Positions 14,163 through 25,779 are shown, counted from the first letter of the stretch. The stretch is 52,122 nucleotides of DNA from Streptomyces marokkonensis (GCF_008312835.1 NZ_VSKS01000034.1:1-52122), one strand, 5' to 3'. Made by a program: numbers and translations. Notes: generated by a model not told the origin, from the sequence alone.

Positions 14163-16759
14163 TGTCCACGGACACACCGACCATCGTGCTCGTCGGCCAC
14201 GGCATGGTCGGCCAGCGTTTCCTCGAGGCGCTCGCCGAGCGCGGCCTGACCGCCACGCACCGCGTGGTCGTGCTGTGCGAGGAGCCGCGTCCGGCGTACG
14301 ACCGCGTCCAGCTCACCTCGTACTTCTCGGGGAAGACCCCCGAGGACCTGTCCATGACGGACCTGGCGTTCATCGAGGCGCACGGCATCGAGCTGCACGT
14401 CGGCGACCCGGCGGAGACCGTCGACCGCGCGGCGCGCGAGGTGACCGCCCGCTCGGGGCTGGTCGTCGGCTACGACGTCCTGGTCCTGGCCACCGGCTCC
14501 TACCCGTTCGTGCCGCCGGTGCCGAACAAGGACGCCGAGGGCTGCTTCGTCTACCGCACCATCGAGGACCTGCTCGCCATCGAGGAGTACGCGCGCAGGT
14601 CGACGACCGGTGCGGTGGTCGGCGGCGGTCTGCTGGGCCTGGAGGCGGCGGGCGCGCTCAAGGGCCTCGGGCTGAACACCCACATCGTGGAGTTCGCCCC
14701 GCGCCTGATGCCGGTGCAGGTCGACGAGGGCGGTGGCGCGGCGCTGCTGCGCACCATCGAGGACATGGGCCTGAGCGTCCACACGGGTGTCGGCACGCAG
14801 GAGATCGTGACCGACGACGCGGGCGCCGTCACCGGCATGAAACTGTCCGACGGCAGCGAACTCGCCACCGACCTGGTGGTGTTCTCCGCCGGTGTCCGCC
14901 CCCGCGACCAGCTGGCCCGCGCCTGCGGCCTCGACGTCGGCGAGCGCGGCGGCGTCGCGGTCGACGAGCAGTGCCGCACGGTCACCGACCCGCACGTGTT
15001 CGCCATCGGCGAGTGCGCCCTGGCCGCCGACGGCCGGGTGTACGGCCTGGTCGCCCCCGGTTACGAGCAGGCGGCGACCGTCGCCGCGACGATCGCCGAG
15101 GACGAGGCCGCCTTCACCGGCGCCGACCTGTCCACCAAGCTGAAGCTGCTCGGCGTGGACGTGGCGTCCTTCGGCGACGCGCACGGCACCGCCGGGGACT
15201 GCCTGGACGTCGTCTACTCCGACTCCCGCGCCGGCCTGTACAAGAAGCTGGTCATCGGCCGCGACGGGACACTGCTCGGCGGCATCCTGGTCGGCGACGC
15301 CGAGGCGTACGGCACGCTGCGCGCCTTCACCGGCTCGGTGCCGCCCGTCGCCCCGGAGTCGCTGGTGCTGCCCGCCGGCGCCGGGGCCCCGGCCCAGCTC
15401 GGTCCCTCCGCGCTCCCCGACGACGCCGTCGTCTGCTCCTGCCACAACGTCACCAAGGGCACCATCCGCGCCGCGGTCACCGACCACCGGTGCACCACCG
15501 TGCCCGAGGTGAAGAAGTGCACCAAGGCCGGTACCGGCTGCGGCAGTTGCGTGAAGGTGCTGGGCCAGCTGGTCAACGCCGAGCTGGAGGCGAGCGGCGT
15601 CGAGGTCGACAAGGGCCTGTGCGCCTGCTTCTCGCAGACCCGCGAGGAGCTGTACGAGATCGTCCTGGCCCTGCGCGTCACCTCCTACCGGGAGCTGCTC
15701 GACCGGCACGGCCGCGAGACCGCCCGGGGCGGCGACGGCTGCGAGGTGTGCAAGCCGGCGGTCGGCTCGATCATCGCCTCCCTCGCCCCGACGATCGGCG
15801 CCGGCACGCACGTCCTGGACGGCGAACAGGCCGCCCTGCAGGACACCAACGACCACTTCCTGGCCAATCTGCAGAAGAACGGCTCGTACTCGGTCGTGCC
15901 GCGCATCCCCGGCGGGGAGATCGCCCCCGAGAAGCTGATCGTCATCGGCGAGATCGCCCGCGACTTCAACCTCTACACGAAGATCACCGGCGGCCAGCGC
16001 ATCGACATGTTCGGCGCCCGCGTCGAACAGCTCCCGCTGATCTGGGCCCGCCTGGTCGACGCCGGCTTCGAGTCCGGCCACGCCTACGGCAAGTCGCTGC
16101 GCACGGTGAAGTCCTGCGTCGGACAGACCTGGTGCCGGTACGGCGTCCAGGACTCCGTACGCATGGCGATCGACCTGGAGCTGCGCTACCGGGGGCTGCG
16201 CTCCCCGCACAAGCTCAAGTCGGCGGTCTCCGGCTGCCAGCGCGAGTGCGCGGAGGCCCAGTCGAAGGACTTCGGCGTCATCGCCACCGCCAACGGCTGG
16301 AACCTCTACGTCGGCGGCAACGGCGGCGCCACCCCGCGCCACGCCGATCTGCTCGCCCAGGACCTCTCGGACGCCGAACTCGTCCGTCTCATCGACCGGT
16401 TCCTGATGTTCTACATCCGCACCGCCGACCGCCTGGAGCGCACCAGCGTCTGGCTGGACCGGATCCCCGGCGGCCTGGACCACGTACGGGACGTGGTCGT
16501 CCACGACTCGCTCGGCATCTGCGACGAGCTGGAGGCCCTGATGGCCGCCCATGTCTCCCACTACCGCGACGAGTGGGCCGAGGCCATCGGCGACCCGGAG
16601 AAGCTCGCCCGCTTCGTGTCCTTCGTGAACGCGCCCGACACCCCCGACCCGGTGGTCGCCTTCGTCCCCGAGCGCGACCAGATCAAGCCCGACCTGCCGC
16701 TGCTGAACATCGGCCTGCGCCCCGCCGACGACATCCTGGAAGGAACCGCGACGCGATGA
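14162..16759 (+). CDS. nirB: Assimilatory NAD(P)H-nitrite reductase large subunit NirB
   Basis: Six-electron reduction of nitrite to ammonium. The 865-aa protein contains, in order: an FAD/NAD(P)H reductase domain (GHGMVGQRFLEAL; ATGSYPFVPPV; GGGLLGLEAAG), a BFD-like [2Fe-2S] domain (C425, C427, C460, C463 in VCSCHN and GTGCGSC), a second cysteine-rich repeat (CACFSQ ... GCEVCKP), and a sulfite/nitrite reductase domain. The latter has the siroheme/[4Fe-4S] signature C652-x5-C658 ... C692-x3-C696 (SCVGQTWC, SGCQREC). All cofactor ligands are present, so it should be active. The start is ATG 14162, overlapping the previous stop. The stop overlaps the nirD start (ATGA). The frame is open for about 1 kb further upstream, but that is an out-of-frame read of the preceding gene. 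Confidence 0.97.
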   Translation: MSTDTPTIVLVGHGMVGQRFLEALAERGLTATHRVVVLCEEPRPAYDRVQLTSYFSGKTPEDLSMTDLAFIEAHGIELHVGDPAETVDRAAREVTARSGLVVGYDVLVLATGSYPFVPPVPNKDAEGCFVYRTIEDLLAIEEYARRSTTGAVVGGGLLGLEAAGALKGLGLNTHIVEFAPRLMPVQVDEGGGAALLRTIEDMGLSVHTGVGTQEIVTDDAGAVTGMKLSDGSELATDLVVFSAGVRPRDQLARACGLDVGERGGVAVDEQCRTVTDPHVFAIGECALAADGRVYGLVAPGYEQAATVAATIAEDEAAFTGADLSTKLKLLGVDVASFGDAHGTAGDCLDVVYSDSRAGLYKKLVIGRDGTLLGGILVGDAEAYGTLRAFTGSVPPVAPESLVLPAGAGAPAQLGPSALPDDAVVCSCHNVTKGTIRAAVTDHRCTTVPEVKKCTKAGTGCGSCVKVLGQLVNAELEASGVEVDKGLCACFSQTREELYEIVLALRVTSYRELLDRHGRETARGGDGCEVCKPAVGSIIASLAPTIGAGTHVLDGEQAALQDTNDHFLANLQKNGSYSVVPRIPGGEIAPEKLIVIGEIARDFNLYTKITGGQRIDMFGARVEQLPLIWARLVDAGFESGHAYGKSLRTVKSCVGQTWCRYGVQDSVRMAIDLELRYRGLRSPHKLKSAVSGCQRECAEAQSKDFGVIATANGWNLYVGGNGGATPRHADLLAQDLSDAELVRLIDRFLMFYIRTADRLERTSVWLDRIPGGLDHVRDVVVHDSLGICDELEALMAAHVSHYRDEWAEAIGDPEKLARFVSFVNAPDTPDPVVAFVPERDQIKPDLPLLNIGLRPADDILEGTATR

Positions 16760-17106
16760 CCCTGACCCTCGAGACCACCGACCTGAAGGTTCGGCTCCGC
16801 CTCACGGACGACTGGTTCACGGTCTGCGACCTGAGCACGCTGCTCCCGGGCCGCGGGGTGGCGGCCCTCCTGCCCGACGGCCGCCAGGTCGCCGTCTTCG
16901 CCGACCGCTCCGGCCGCCTCTACGCCATCGACAACCGCGACCCCTTCACCGGCGCCGCGGTCCTCTCCCGCGGCCTGACCGGCACCCACCAGGGCCGCCC
17001 CTTCGTCGCCTCCCCGCTCCTGAAGCAGCGCTTCGACCTGGAATCGGGTCAGTGCCTGGACGACGAGACGGTCCGGGTGACGGCGTACGAGGTGAAGGCG
17101 GCCTGA
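16756..17106 (+). CDS. nirD: Nitrite reductase small subunit NirD
   Basis: The 116-aa partner of NirB, with a Rieske-like fold. DDWFTVCDLSTLLPGRGVAALLPDGRQVAVF, the YAIDNRDPFTGAAVLSRG turn and SPLLKQRFDLESGQC are the usual NirD blocks. The CxH and CxxH ligand pairs of true Rieske proteins are absent, as is normal for NirD, so it binds no cluster and probably serves a structural role. It overlaps the nirB stop by four bases (ATGA), the third translationally coupled gene of the operon. No gene of the operon follows; a GC-rich 165-bp spacer leads to the convergent SDR gene. Confidence 0.95.
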   Translation: MTLTLETTDLKVRLRLTDDWFTVCDLSTLLPGRGVAALLPDGRQVAVFADRSGRLYAIDNRDPFTGAAVLSRGLTGTHQGRPFVASPLLKQRFDLESGQCLDDETVRVTAYEVKAA

Positions 17107-17271
17107 CCGGCCGGGGGCGGCCGGGTTCCCGTCCGGTCCGGGTCGCACCGGGCCGGCGTGCGGGTCCAGCCGCTCGATCACCGACCCGCGCTCCGGCGTC
17201 CCCGGCACCGCCGTCCGCGTCGGCGACTCGGTCGACGTTCACGGCGGTGGCGGTCCCGCCGCGGCCGACCG

Positions 17272-18192
17272 TCACAGGCCGTCGTACGCCACGCCCGTCA
17301 GCTCCTCCGAGGCGGCCCACAGCCGCTCCGCCGCCCTGTCGTCGAGGGTCCAGGGTGCCCGCCACGAGGGCGCGGGCGCCCCGCGCCACATGGCGAAGGA
17401 CGGTCCGACGAACGCGTCCGGGCGGACGCCGGGCGCGGTCGCCGCGTACAGCACGGGCAGCGCGCCCGCCTCGGCGGACTGGGCGACGACGCGGTTGCCG
17501 AGCCGCACCACCCGCTCGGCCAGTCGCCGTCCCTCGGCGCGCGGTCCCGCGGTCTGGAGGTTGGTGGCCGCGTACCCGGGATGGGCGGCGGCCGCCACCA
17601 CGTCAGCGCCGTGCGCCGCGAGCCTGCGGGCCAGCTCGTGCGTGAAGAGCAGGTTGGCGGACTTGGAGCGGGCGTAGGCGACCCAGCGCCGGTACCGCCG
17701 CTCGCTGTTGAGGTCGCGCGGGTCGATGTTGGCCAGCACGTGCATGAAGCTGGACACGGTCACGATCCGCGCGCCCGGTGCCGCGAGCAGCGCCGGCATC
17801 AGCAGCCCGGTGAGGGCGAAGTGCCCGAGGTGGTTCACCCCGAACTGCGTCTCGAACCCGTCCGCGGTCGTCCCGTACGGCAGTGCCATGACGCCGGCGT
17901 TGTTGACGAGCAGGTCGACCCGCTCGTACGGCAGCGTGGCCGCGAACTCCCGCACCGACGCCAGGTCTCCGAGGTCCAGCCGCCGCACCTCCGCGTCGGC
18001 GCCCGGCACCTCGGCGTGCAGCCGCGCCAGGGCCCGGCTCCCCCGCGCCTCGCTGCGGCAGGCGAGCACCACCCCGGCGCCCCCGCGGGCCAGCTCCCGT
18101 GCGACGACGAAACCGAGTCCGCTGTTGGCCCCGGTGACCACGGCGCGGCGACCGCTCCGGTCGGGGATGTCGTGCGTGCTCCAGCCGGTCAT
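17272..18192 (-). CDS. Short-chain dehydrogenase/reductase (WW-oxidoreductase-like subgroup)
   Basis: A 306-aa NAD(P)-dependent SDR. Visible hallmarks are the nucleotide-binding TGANSGLG (residues 20-27), the structural NNAG (97-100), the catalytic Ser in VTVSSFM (147/148) and YxxxK (Y173, K177 in YARSKSAN). The SKSANLLFTHELARRL stretch and the C-terminal YAATAPGV ... VGPSFAMWRG part resemble the retinol-dehydrogenase/WWOX-like group common in Streptomyces. The substrate is unknown. It converges on nirD and stands alone, with its own short upstream region facing the excalibur gene. Start ATG at 18192. Confidence 0.92.
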   Translation of the reverse strand: MTGWSTHDIPDRSGRRAVVTGANSGLGFVVARELARGGAGVVLACRSEARGSRALARLHAEVPGADAEVRRLDLGDLASVREFAATLPYERVDLLVNNAGVMALPYGTTADGFETQFGVNHLGHFALTGLLMPALLAAPGARIVTVSSFMHVLANIDPRDLNSERRYRRWVAYARSKSANLLFTHELARRLAAHGADVVAAAAHPGYAATNLQTAGPRAEGRRLAERVVRLGNRVVAQSAEAGALPVLYAATAPGVRPDAFVGPSFAMWRGAPAPSWRAPWTLDDRAAERLWAASEELTGVAYDGL

Positions 18193-18365
18193 GGGTTCAG
18201 CCTAAGAGGAACGGACCGACGGTCGCATGGCGGAGAGCTACCCTCCGGTCACGTCACGTTCGCATCACGGGAAGTTCATATCCCCACCACACCATCCGCA
18301 CCCCACTAGCTTCAGCACCCTCGCACCGAGCACACACATACGCCCGATCTGGGGGGCTCCTCACC

Positions 18366-18791
18366 ATGAATCCGTTCCGTACCTCCGCCGCCGCGGTCCT
18401 CGCCGCCCTCGCCCTGGCCGCCGTACCGGCCACCGCCGTGGCCCACGACGGCAACCACCCGTTCAAGAACTGCACCGACGCGTACGACAACGGGTACAGC
18501 AACATCGCCAAGGGCGACGACCACTACGGCAAGCACCTGGACCGCGACAACGACGGCATCGGCTGCGACCAGCCGCCCGCGGACTTCGTCCCGCACGAGG
18601 AGGAGACGGACACCGGGTCCGACAGCACCGGCAGCGACACCGGCGGCAAGGAGCGGAGCGGCACCGGTACCGACCTCGCCGAGACCGGCGGCAGCGACGC
18701 CACGCCGTACGTCGCGGCCGGCGGCGCGGCCGTCGTCCTCCTGGGCGGCGGCGTGATGTTCGCGGCCCGCAGACGGCGCGACAACCGCTGA
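18366..18791 (+). CDS. Excalibur-domain surface protein with LAETG sorting signal
   Basis: A 141-aa secreted protein: signal peptide (cleavage near AVA-HDG, residue 26), an excalibur calcium-binding domain at about residues 33-68 (CTDAYDNGYSNI ... LDRDNDGIGCDQP, an EF-hand-like loop with two conserved Cys), an acidic Thr/Ser/Gly linker, then a sorting signal: LAETG (104-108), a hydrophobic helix and the basic tail RRRRDNR. LAXTG is the signal recognised by class E sortases of Streptomyces, so the protein is probably linked to peptidoglycan. Which sortase handles it is open, since the only sortase in this window is class F. ATG 18366; a strong intrinsic terminator follows. Confidence 0.9.
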   Translation: MNPFRTSAAAVLAALALAAVPATAVAHDGNHPFKNCTDAYDNGYSNIAKGDDHYGKHLDRDNDGIGCDQPPADFVPHEEETDTGSDSTGSDTGGKERSGTGTDLAETGGSDATPYVAAGGAAVVLLGGGVMFAARRRRDNR

Positions 18792-18802
18792 CCCGCACGC
18801 GC

Positions 18803-18842
18803 GAGAGGGCGGCACCCCCGCACGGGTGCCGCCCTCTCTTTT
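18803..18842 (+). terminator. Intrinsic terminator after the excalibur gene
   Basis: A perfect 15-bp stem (18803-18817 pairs with 18824-18838) with a 6-nt loop is followed by TTTT at 18839-18842. It starts 12 nt after the stop codon. This is the clearest Rho-independent terminator in the window. Confidence 0.92.
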
Positions 18843-18848
18843 CGTGAT

Positions 18849-18901
18849 CCGGAGCCGTTGCCGATCGGTGAGGGTGGTCGGGTGACAGGCAACGGCTCCG
18901 G
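18849..18901 (-). terminator. Inverted repeat downstream of ppdK
   Basis: A 14-bp perfect inverted repeat (18849-18862 and 18888-18901) with a 25-nt loop sits 23 nt beyond the ppdK stop codon. It lacks a T-tract on the minus strand; it probably ends or stabilises the ppdK transcript. Confidence 0.5.
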
Positions 18902-18923
18902 GGTCCACTCGGCCCCGGAGGGC

Positions 18924-21671
<2,748 letters not shown>

Positions 21672-21719
21672 GGGTCTCGACTCCTCGAGGACGCGGTGGC
21701 TGCCCTGACGGCGAGGAAT

Positions 21720-21746
21720 GTACCCAGATCAAAGGCGTCTGGGTAC
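21720..21746 (-). promoter_or_regulatory. 9-bp inverted repeat upstream of the ppdK start
   Basis: GTACCCAGA (21720-21728) and TCTGGGTAC (21738-21746) form a perfect inverted repeat with a 9-nt spacer, 49-75 nt upstream of the ppdK GTG. It could be an operator or an RNA hairpin in the leader. No known regulator motif is recognised. Confidence 0.5.
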
Positions 21747-22171
21747 GTCCACTTGTGGGTCATGCGCCTGTAACCACTCGTGCGCCAGCGGATTGAAAGT
21801 CAAAGCTTGGCAAGCGGTCACAGCCGAGTGTTTTCACTTCTTGAACGCGCCATCCCACCAACAGGGCCCCATTGCGCTCACATGAGCGGCAATCCCCACG
21901 TCTGATTTCGCTCGATGAACGATCAAGAGGTGGCACTGAGTGCCATGCTTTGAGAAGTGCAGTCGCCCAAGATCCGCTCATCTGAGCGCAACCCTTATCA
22001 AGGGTGGCGAGAATCACGCTGCCACAGCGCGCCGGATTTCACCATGCGGACCGGCTCAGGCACCGGTCGGATGAACGCACCGGTCAGCCCGCCCGTACGG
22101 AACGACGGCGGACCCGGACCCCCACGCCGGGTCCGCCTCCTCACCGGCTCGGTACGGAAGGAACCCCCGGG
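21747..22171. promoter_or_regulatory. Palindrome-rich divergent region between ppdK and the sulfatase gene
   Basis: The region is notably less GC-rich than its surroundings and holds no gene. It contains two exact copies of the 14-bp palindrome CGCTCA-N2-TGAGCG (21875-21888 and 21975-21988), whose start points are exactly 100 bp apart. A 15-bp palindrome TGGCACTGAGTGCCA (21931-21945) lies between them. A small stem-loop, ACCCTT-ATC-AAGGGT (21991-22005), follows directly. These look like sites for dimeric regulators and probably control the divergent genes. The regulator is unknown to me. Confidence 0.6.
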
Positions 22172-23884
22172 TTGCCCGCCTTCACACGCGTCCTCCCCCG
22201 CGTCCTCGCCCGCGCCCTCACGCGTCTGCGCGACACCCGCGACGCGCACCCCGCCGCCGCCCGCGCCCTCCGCCGGACCGTCCACGTGCTCGCGGCCGTC
22301 CTGGTCGTCGGCGCCCTCCTGATGCCGAACTCCGCCCCGGCCCTGCGGCCCGGCCGCTTCGCCGGCATCCCCGCCGAGGCGATCATCGGGGCCGTGACTC
22401 TGCTCGCCCTCCCCCGCCGGCCGCGGATCGTCGTGGCCGCCCTCTACGGGGCGGGCATCGGCGTGCTGACCGTGCTCAACCTGCTGGACATCGGGTTCAC
22501 CGAGTACCTGGGCCGCGGCTTCAACGTCGTCCTCGACTGGGGACTGCTCGACGACGCCCAGTCGTACGTCGCGGACTCGATGGGCGGCACGGCGGCCACC
22601 GCCGCGGCCGTCGGCGCGGTCCTCCTCGTCCTGCTGATCGTGGCCCTCATGGCGCTGGCCACCGTCCGGCTCGGCAACCTGCTCGCCCGGCACCGCGCCC
22701 GTGCCACCCGGGGCGCTCTGACCGCGGGCACCGTGTGGGTCACCTGCACCGCCCTGGGCCTGCAGATCGCCGGTGTGCCGGTCGCCTCCGACCGGGCCGC
22801 CGGTGCGGTGAAGGGGCAGACCGAGCGCGTGGTGAACACCCTGCGCGACGAGGCGGCGTTCGCGAAGGAGGCACGGGCGGACACCTTCGGCGCCACTCCC
22901 CCCGGCCGGCTCCTGACGGACCTCCGCGGCAAGGACGTCGTCATCGCCTTCGTCGAGAGCTACGGGCGCAGCGCCCTGGAGGACCCGCTCATCGCCCCCG
23001 GCGTGACCCGCACGCTCGACACCCGCACCGCCGCGCTCGGGAGGGCCGGCTACCGCGCGCGCAGCGGCTGGCTCACCTCGTCGACGTACGGCGGCAGCAG
23101 CTGGCTCGGCCACTCCACGGCCCTGTCCGGCCTGTGGATCGACAACCAGCAGCGCTACCGCACCGTCACCAGCGGCGACCACCTCACGCTCACCAAGGCG
23201 TTCCGGAAGACCGGCGCCTGGGACACCGTGGGCATCATGCCCGGGGTGCGGAAGGCCTGGCCGGAGGCGGAGTGGTACGGCCTCGACAGGGTCCGCGACG
23301 CCTTCGGCCTGGGCTACCGGGGACCGAAGTTCAGCTGGTCGACCATGCCGGACCAGTACGCCCTGGAGGCGTTCCAGCGTCTGGAGCACGGCAGGAAGCG
23401 CGACAGGCCGCTGATGGCGGAGGTCGTCCTCACCTCCAGCCACCAGCCCTGGGCGCCGGTCCCCGAACTGGTCGACTGGGACGACCTCGGGGACGGCTCG
23501 GTCTTCGACGCCGTCCAGAAGGCGGGGAAGAAGTCCTCCGACGTCATCGCCGACTCCTCGGCGTCCCGGCGCGAGTACGGCAGGTCGATCCGGTACTCGG
23601 TCACCAGTCTCACCCAGTGGCTCGAGCGGTACGGCACCGACGACACGGTCCTCGTCTTCCTCGGCGACCACCAGCCGATCGCCCGCGTGAGCGGCCACGG
23701 GGCGAGCCGGGACGTGCCGGTGACGATCGTCGCCAAGGACCCGGAGGTCCTGGGGAAGATCGACGGCTGGAACTGGACCGAGGGGCTCAGGCCGGCCGAG
23801 GACGCGCCCGTGTGGCGGATGAGCTCCTTCCGCGACCGTTTCCTGACGGCCTACGGCTCCGTCCCGCACCCCACCGGGGACTGA
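22172..23884 (+). CDS. LTA-synthase-like membrane sulfatase / phosphoglycerol transferase
   Basis: A 570-aa protein of the alkaline-phosphatase superfamily. Four to five membrane helices (from about RRTVHVLAAVLVVGALL to WVTCTALGLQIAG) precede an extracellular catalytic domain with the conserved metal-site start DVVIAFVESYGRSAL, the nucleophile-region TSSTYGGSSWLGHST and the distal metal site VLVFLGDHQPIARVSG. Family members transfer phosphoglycerol or other groups onto cell-wall polymers or hydrolyse sulfate or phosphate esters; the substrate here is unknown. I chose TTG 22172 because AAGGA sits 10 nt upstream and the residues encoded before it are charged and non-conserved; a longer frame opens at 22004. 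The stop abuts the dihydrouridine synthase stop (TGATCA). Confidence 0.85.
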   Translation: MPAFTRVLPRVLARALTRLRDTRDAHPAAARALRRTVHVLAAVLVVGALLMPNSAPALRPGRFAGIPAEAIIGAVTLLALPRRPRIVVAALYGAGIGVLTVLNLLDIGFTEYLGRGFNVVLDWGLLDDAQSYVADSMGGTAATAAAVGAVLLVLLIVALMALATVRLGNLLARHRARATRGALTAGTVWVTCTALGLQIAGVPVASDRAAGAVKGQTERVVNTLRDEAAFAKEARADTFGATPPGRLLTDLRGKDVVIAFVESYGRSALEDPLIAPGVTRTLDTRTAALGRAGYRARSGWLTSSTYGGSSWLGHSTALSGLWIDNQQRYRTVTSGDHLTLTKAFRKTGAWDTVGIMPGVRKAWPEAEWYGLDRVRDAFGLGYRGPKFSWSTMPDQYALEAFQRLEHGRKRDRPLMAEVVLTSSHQPWAPVPELVDWDDLGDGSVFDAVQKAGKKSSDVIADSSASRREYGRSIRYSVTSLTQWLERYGTDDTVLVFLGDHQPIARVSGHGASRDVPVTIVAKDPEVLGKIDGWNWTEGLRPAEDAPVWRMSSFRDRFLTAYGSVPHPTGD

Positions 23885-25087
23885 TCAGCCGCCGGAGGTG
23901 TCGAGCTCCGCGTCCTCGCCGACGCCGGCGCAGTCGTAGGGGTCCCTCAGCCAGCCGTCCGGCAGCACCACCCGGTTGTTGCCGGACGTACGGCCGCGAG
24001 GGCCGTCGGCGCCGGCCGGCCAGGGCTGGCCGAGGTCCAGCTCGTCGAGCCCGGCCCGCAGCTCCTCCAGCGAGGAGGTGATCGCGAGCCGCTTGCGCAT
24101 CTCGGAGCCGACCGCGAAGCCCTTCAGGTACCAGGCGACGTGCTTGCGGAAGTCGATCACTCCGCGCGACTCGTCACCGATCCACTCCCCCAGCAGCGTG
24201 GCGTGCCGGACCATGACGTCGGCGACCTCGCGCAGGGTGGGCCGTACGTAGGCGTCGGTACGCCCCTCGAAGGCCGCCACCAGATCCGCGAACAGCCACG
24301 GCCGGCCCAGGCACCCCCGGCCCACGACCACGCCGTCGCAGCCGGTCTCGCGCACCATCCTGAGCGCGTCCCCGGCCGACCAGATGTCGCCGTTGCCGAG
24401 CACCGGGATCTCCGGGACGTGCTCCTTCAGCCGGGCGACGGCGTCCCAGTCGGCGGTGCCGCCGTAGTGCTGGGCGGCGGTGCGGCCGTGCAGCGCGACA
24501 GCGGTCACGCCCTCCTCGACGGCGATCCGGCCGGCGTCCAGGTAGGTCAGGTGGTCGTCGTCGATGCCCTTGCGCATCTTCATCGTCACCGGCAGGTCCC
24601 CCGCGCCGCTCACGGCCTCGCGCAGGATCGACCGCAGCAGGTTCCGCTTGTACGGGAGGGCGGAGCCGCCGCCCTTGCGGGTCACCTTCGGCACCGGGCA
24701 GCCGAAGTTGAGGTCGATGTGGTCGGCGAGGTCCTCCTCCGCGATCATGCGGACGGCCTTGCCGACGGTCGCCGGGTCGACGCCGTAGAGCTGGATGGAG
24801 CGGGGCTTCTCGGTCTCGTCGAACCTGATGAGCTGCATGGTCTTGTCGTTGCGCTCGACCAGCGCCCGGGTGGTGATCATCTCGCTGACGAACAGGCCCT
24901 TGCCGCCGCTCCACTCCCTGCACAGAGTGCGGAAGGGGGCGTTGGTGATCCCGGCCATGGGAGCGAGCACGACGGGCGGCCGGACGGCATGCGGGCCGAT
25001 GCGCAGGGCCGCGTCCGCGGTCGTGTCCGTGATCGCGTTCCCGGTCGTGGTCGTGGTCGTGTTCGTGGTCGGCGAGGGCGTGGGCAT
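23885..25087 (-). CDS. dusB: tRNA-dihydrouridine synthase
   Basis: FMN-dependent reductase that converts uridine to dihydrouridine in the tRNA D-loop. The 400-aa protein has the Dus TIM barrel: VVLAPMAGITNAPFR, IQLYG, DLNFGCPVPKVTRKGGGSAL (with the catalytic Cys in GCPVPK), TMKMRKG, LHGRTAAQHYGG, GNGDI and GVVVGRGCLGRPW, then a helical C-terminal RNA-binding domain. The N-terminus is odd: right after MPTPSP it has a run of threonines (TTNTTTTTTGN) encoded by a simple repeat of ACG/ACC codons. The frame extends upstream to GTG 25117, but ATG 25087 follows a purine-rich GGGGGA. Whether this is DusB or DusA/C by specificity cannot be decided from sequence alone. Confidence 0.95.
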   Translation of the reverse strand: MPTPSPTTNTTTTTTGNAITDTTADAALRIGPHAVRPPVVLAPMAGITNAPFRTLCREWSGGKGLFVSEMITTRALVERNDKTMQLIRFDETEKPRSIQLYGVDPATVGKAVRMIAEEDLADHIDLNFGCPVPKVTRKGGGSALPYKRNLLRSILREAVSGAGDLPVTMKMRKGIDDDHLTYLDAGRIAVEEGVTAVALHGRTAAQHYGGTADWDAVARLKEHVPEIPVLGNGDIWSAGDALRMVRETGCDGVVVGRGCLGRPWLFADLVAAFEGRTDAYVRPTLREVADVMVRHATLLGEWIGDESRGVIDFRKHVAWYLKGFAVGSEMRKRLAITSSLEELRAGLDELDLGQPWPAGADGPRGRTSGNNRVVLPDGWLRDPYDCAGVGEDAELDTSGG

Positions 25088-25150
25088 TCCCCCATTGTCC
25101 CGCACGCCGCGGGGCACCGGGCACGCCGGGGCGCGGGGGTGAGCGCGTGA

Positions 25151-25618
25151 TCAGTCCGGCGGCAGCAGCGGGACCAGCGGGGGCCACCACCCGGGGTGGT
25201 CCCGCACCAGGTCCCGCACGACCGGGCTCTGCGCCAGGATGTGCCGGCTGTACTCGGTCCACGGCTCGGCGCTGGTGCTGTCGGGCACCTTCTCGTGGAC
25301 GACGAGACCACTGCTCAGCACGTCCGCCAGCAGTTCGGCGATGGTGGTGATCTCGTCCCGCTCGTCCCGTTCCCCGGGCCGCTCGGGGAGCGGCTTGCCG
25401 GCGTAGAAGTACGCGCGTGAGCCGGGCCGTTCGAGCATCAGCAGGTGCACCTCGCGCAGCGCGCGCAGGGCCATGTCGTTGGCCGTGACGGAGGCCACCG
25501 CGTTGCTGATCCCGGTCTGCTCGGCGGCCGCCCTGGTCTGCCGGGCCAGATACAGGACGGACCACACGGACACCGCCAGCGCGATCACGGCCACCAGGAC
25601 GCCCACCACGTCGGCCAT
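25151..25618 (-). CDS. Small membrane-anchored protein of unknown function
   Basis: A 155-aa protein with one N-terminal membrane helix (ADVVGVLVAVIALAVSVWSVLYLA, residues 2-25) followed directly by an amphipathic helix (RQTRAAAEQTGISNAVAS) and a soluble domain without recognised catalytic motifs, rich in Glu/Arg and ending in GWWPPLVPLLPPD. The layout (single helix, short coiled segment, cytoplasmic helical domain) resembles DUF4760-like actinobacterial proteins, but I do not recognise it with confidence. It lies 63 bp upstream of the dihydrouridine synthase gene on the same strand and may be co-transcribed. Confidence 0.75.
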   Translation of the reverse strand: MADVVGVLVAVIALAVSVWSVLYLARQTRAAAEQTGISNAVASVTANDMALRALREVHLLMLERPGSRAYFYAGKPLPERPGERDERDEITTIAELLADVLSSGLVVHEKVPDSTSAEPWTEYSRHILAQSPVVRDLVRDHPGWWPPLVPLLPPD

Positions 25619-25779
25619 TCCATGCCCCCCGCTCTCCCCGCAGCAGCGCCGAGAACCGTACCGCGGCGGAATTCACTTCGGGAGAGCGCCCGTTGATGTT
25701 GCTCTTGCTGCACACTCCTTGTCGTCCCGGAAGCGGGGCAGAAGAACGGTTGCACCCGTCACCGGAGGCCGGAGGAGTC

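Noticed and set aside
14000-16561. 853-codon minus-strand frame opposite nirB
   Set aside because: Codon bias shadow; the product is Gly/Ala/Asp/Val-rich low complexity while nirB on the plus strand has all cofactor ligands.
17107-17271. Possible short gene or MOSC-like remnant after nirD (frame reading ITDPRSGVPGTAVRVGDSVDV)
   Set aside because: Only about 35 residues with no start or ribosome binding site; similarity is too weak to name.
21961-22060. Possible S-box (SAM-I) riboswitch: CTTATCAAG followed by GG-rich sequence and GATGAA
   Set aside because: The opening resembles the start of an S-box, but the GGAGGGA, GCAACC and GGTGCTAATTCC blocks are missing and the downstream gene is not a methionine gene. 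Treated as two small hairpins only.
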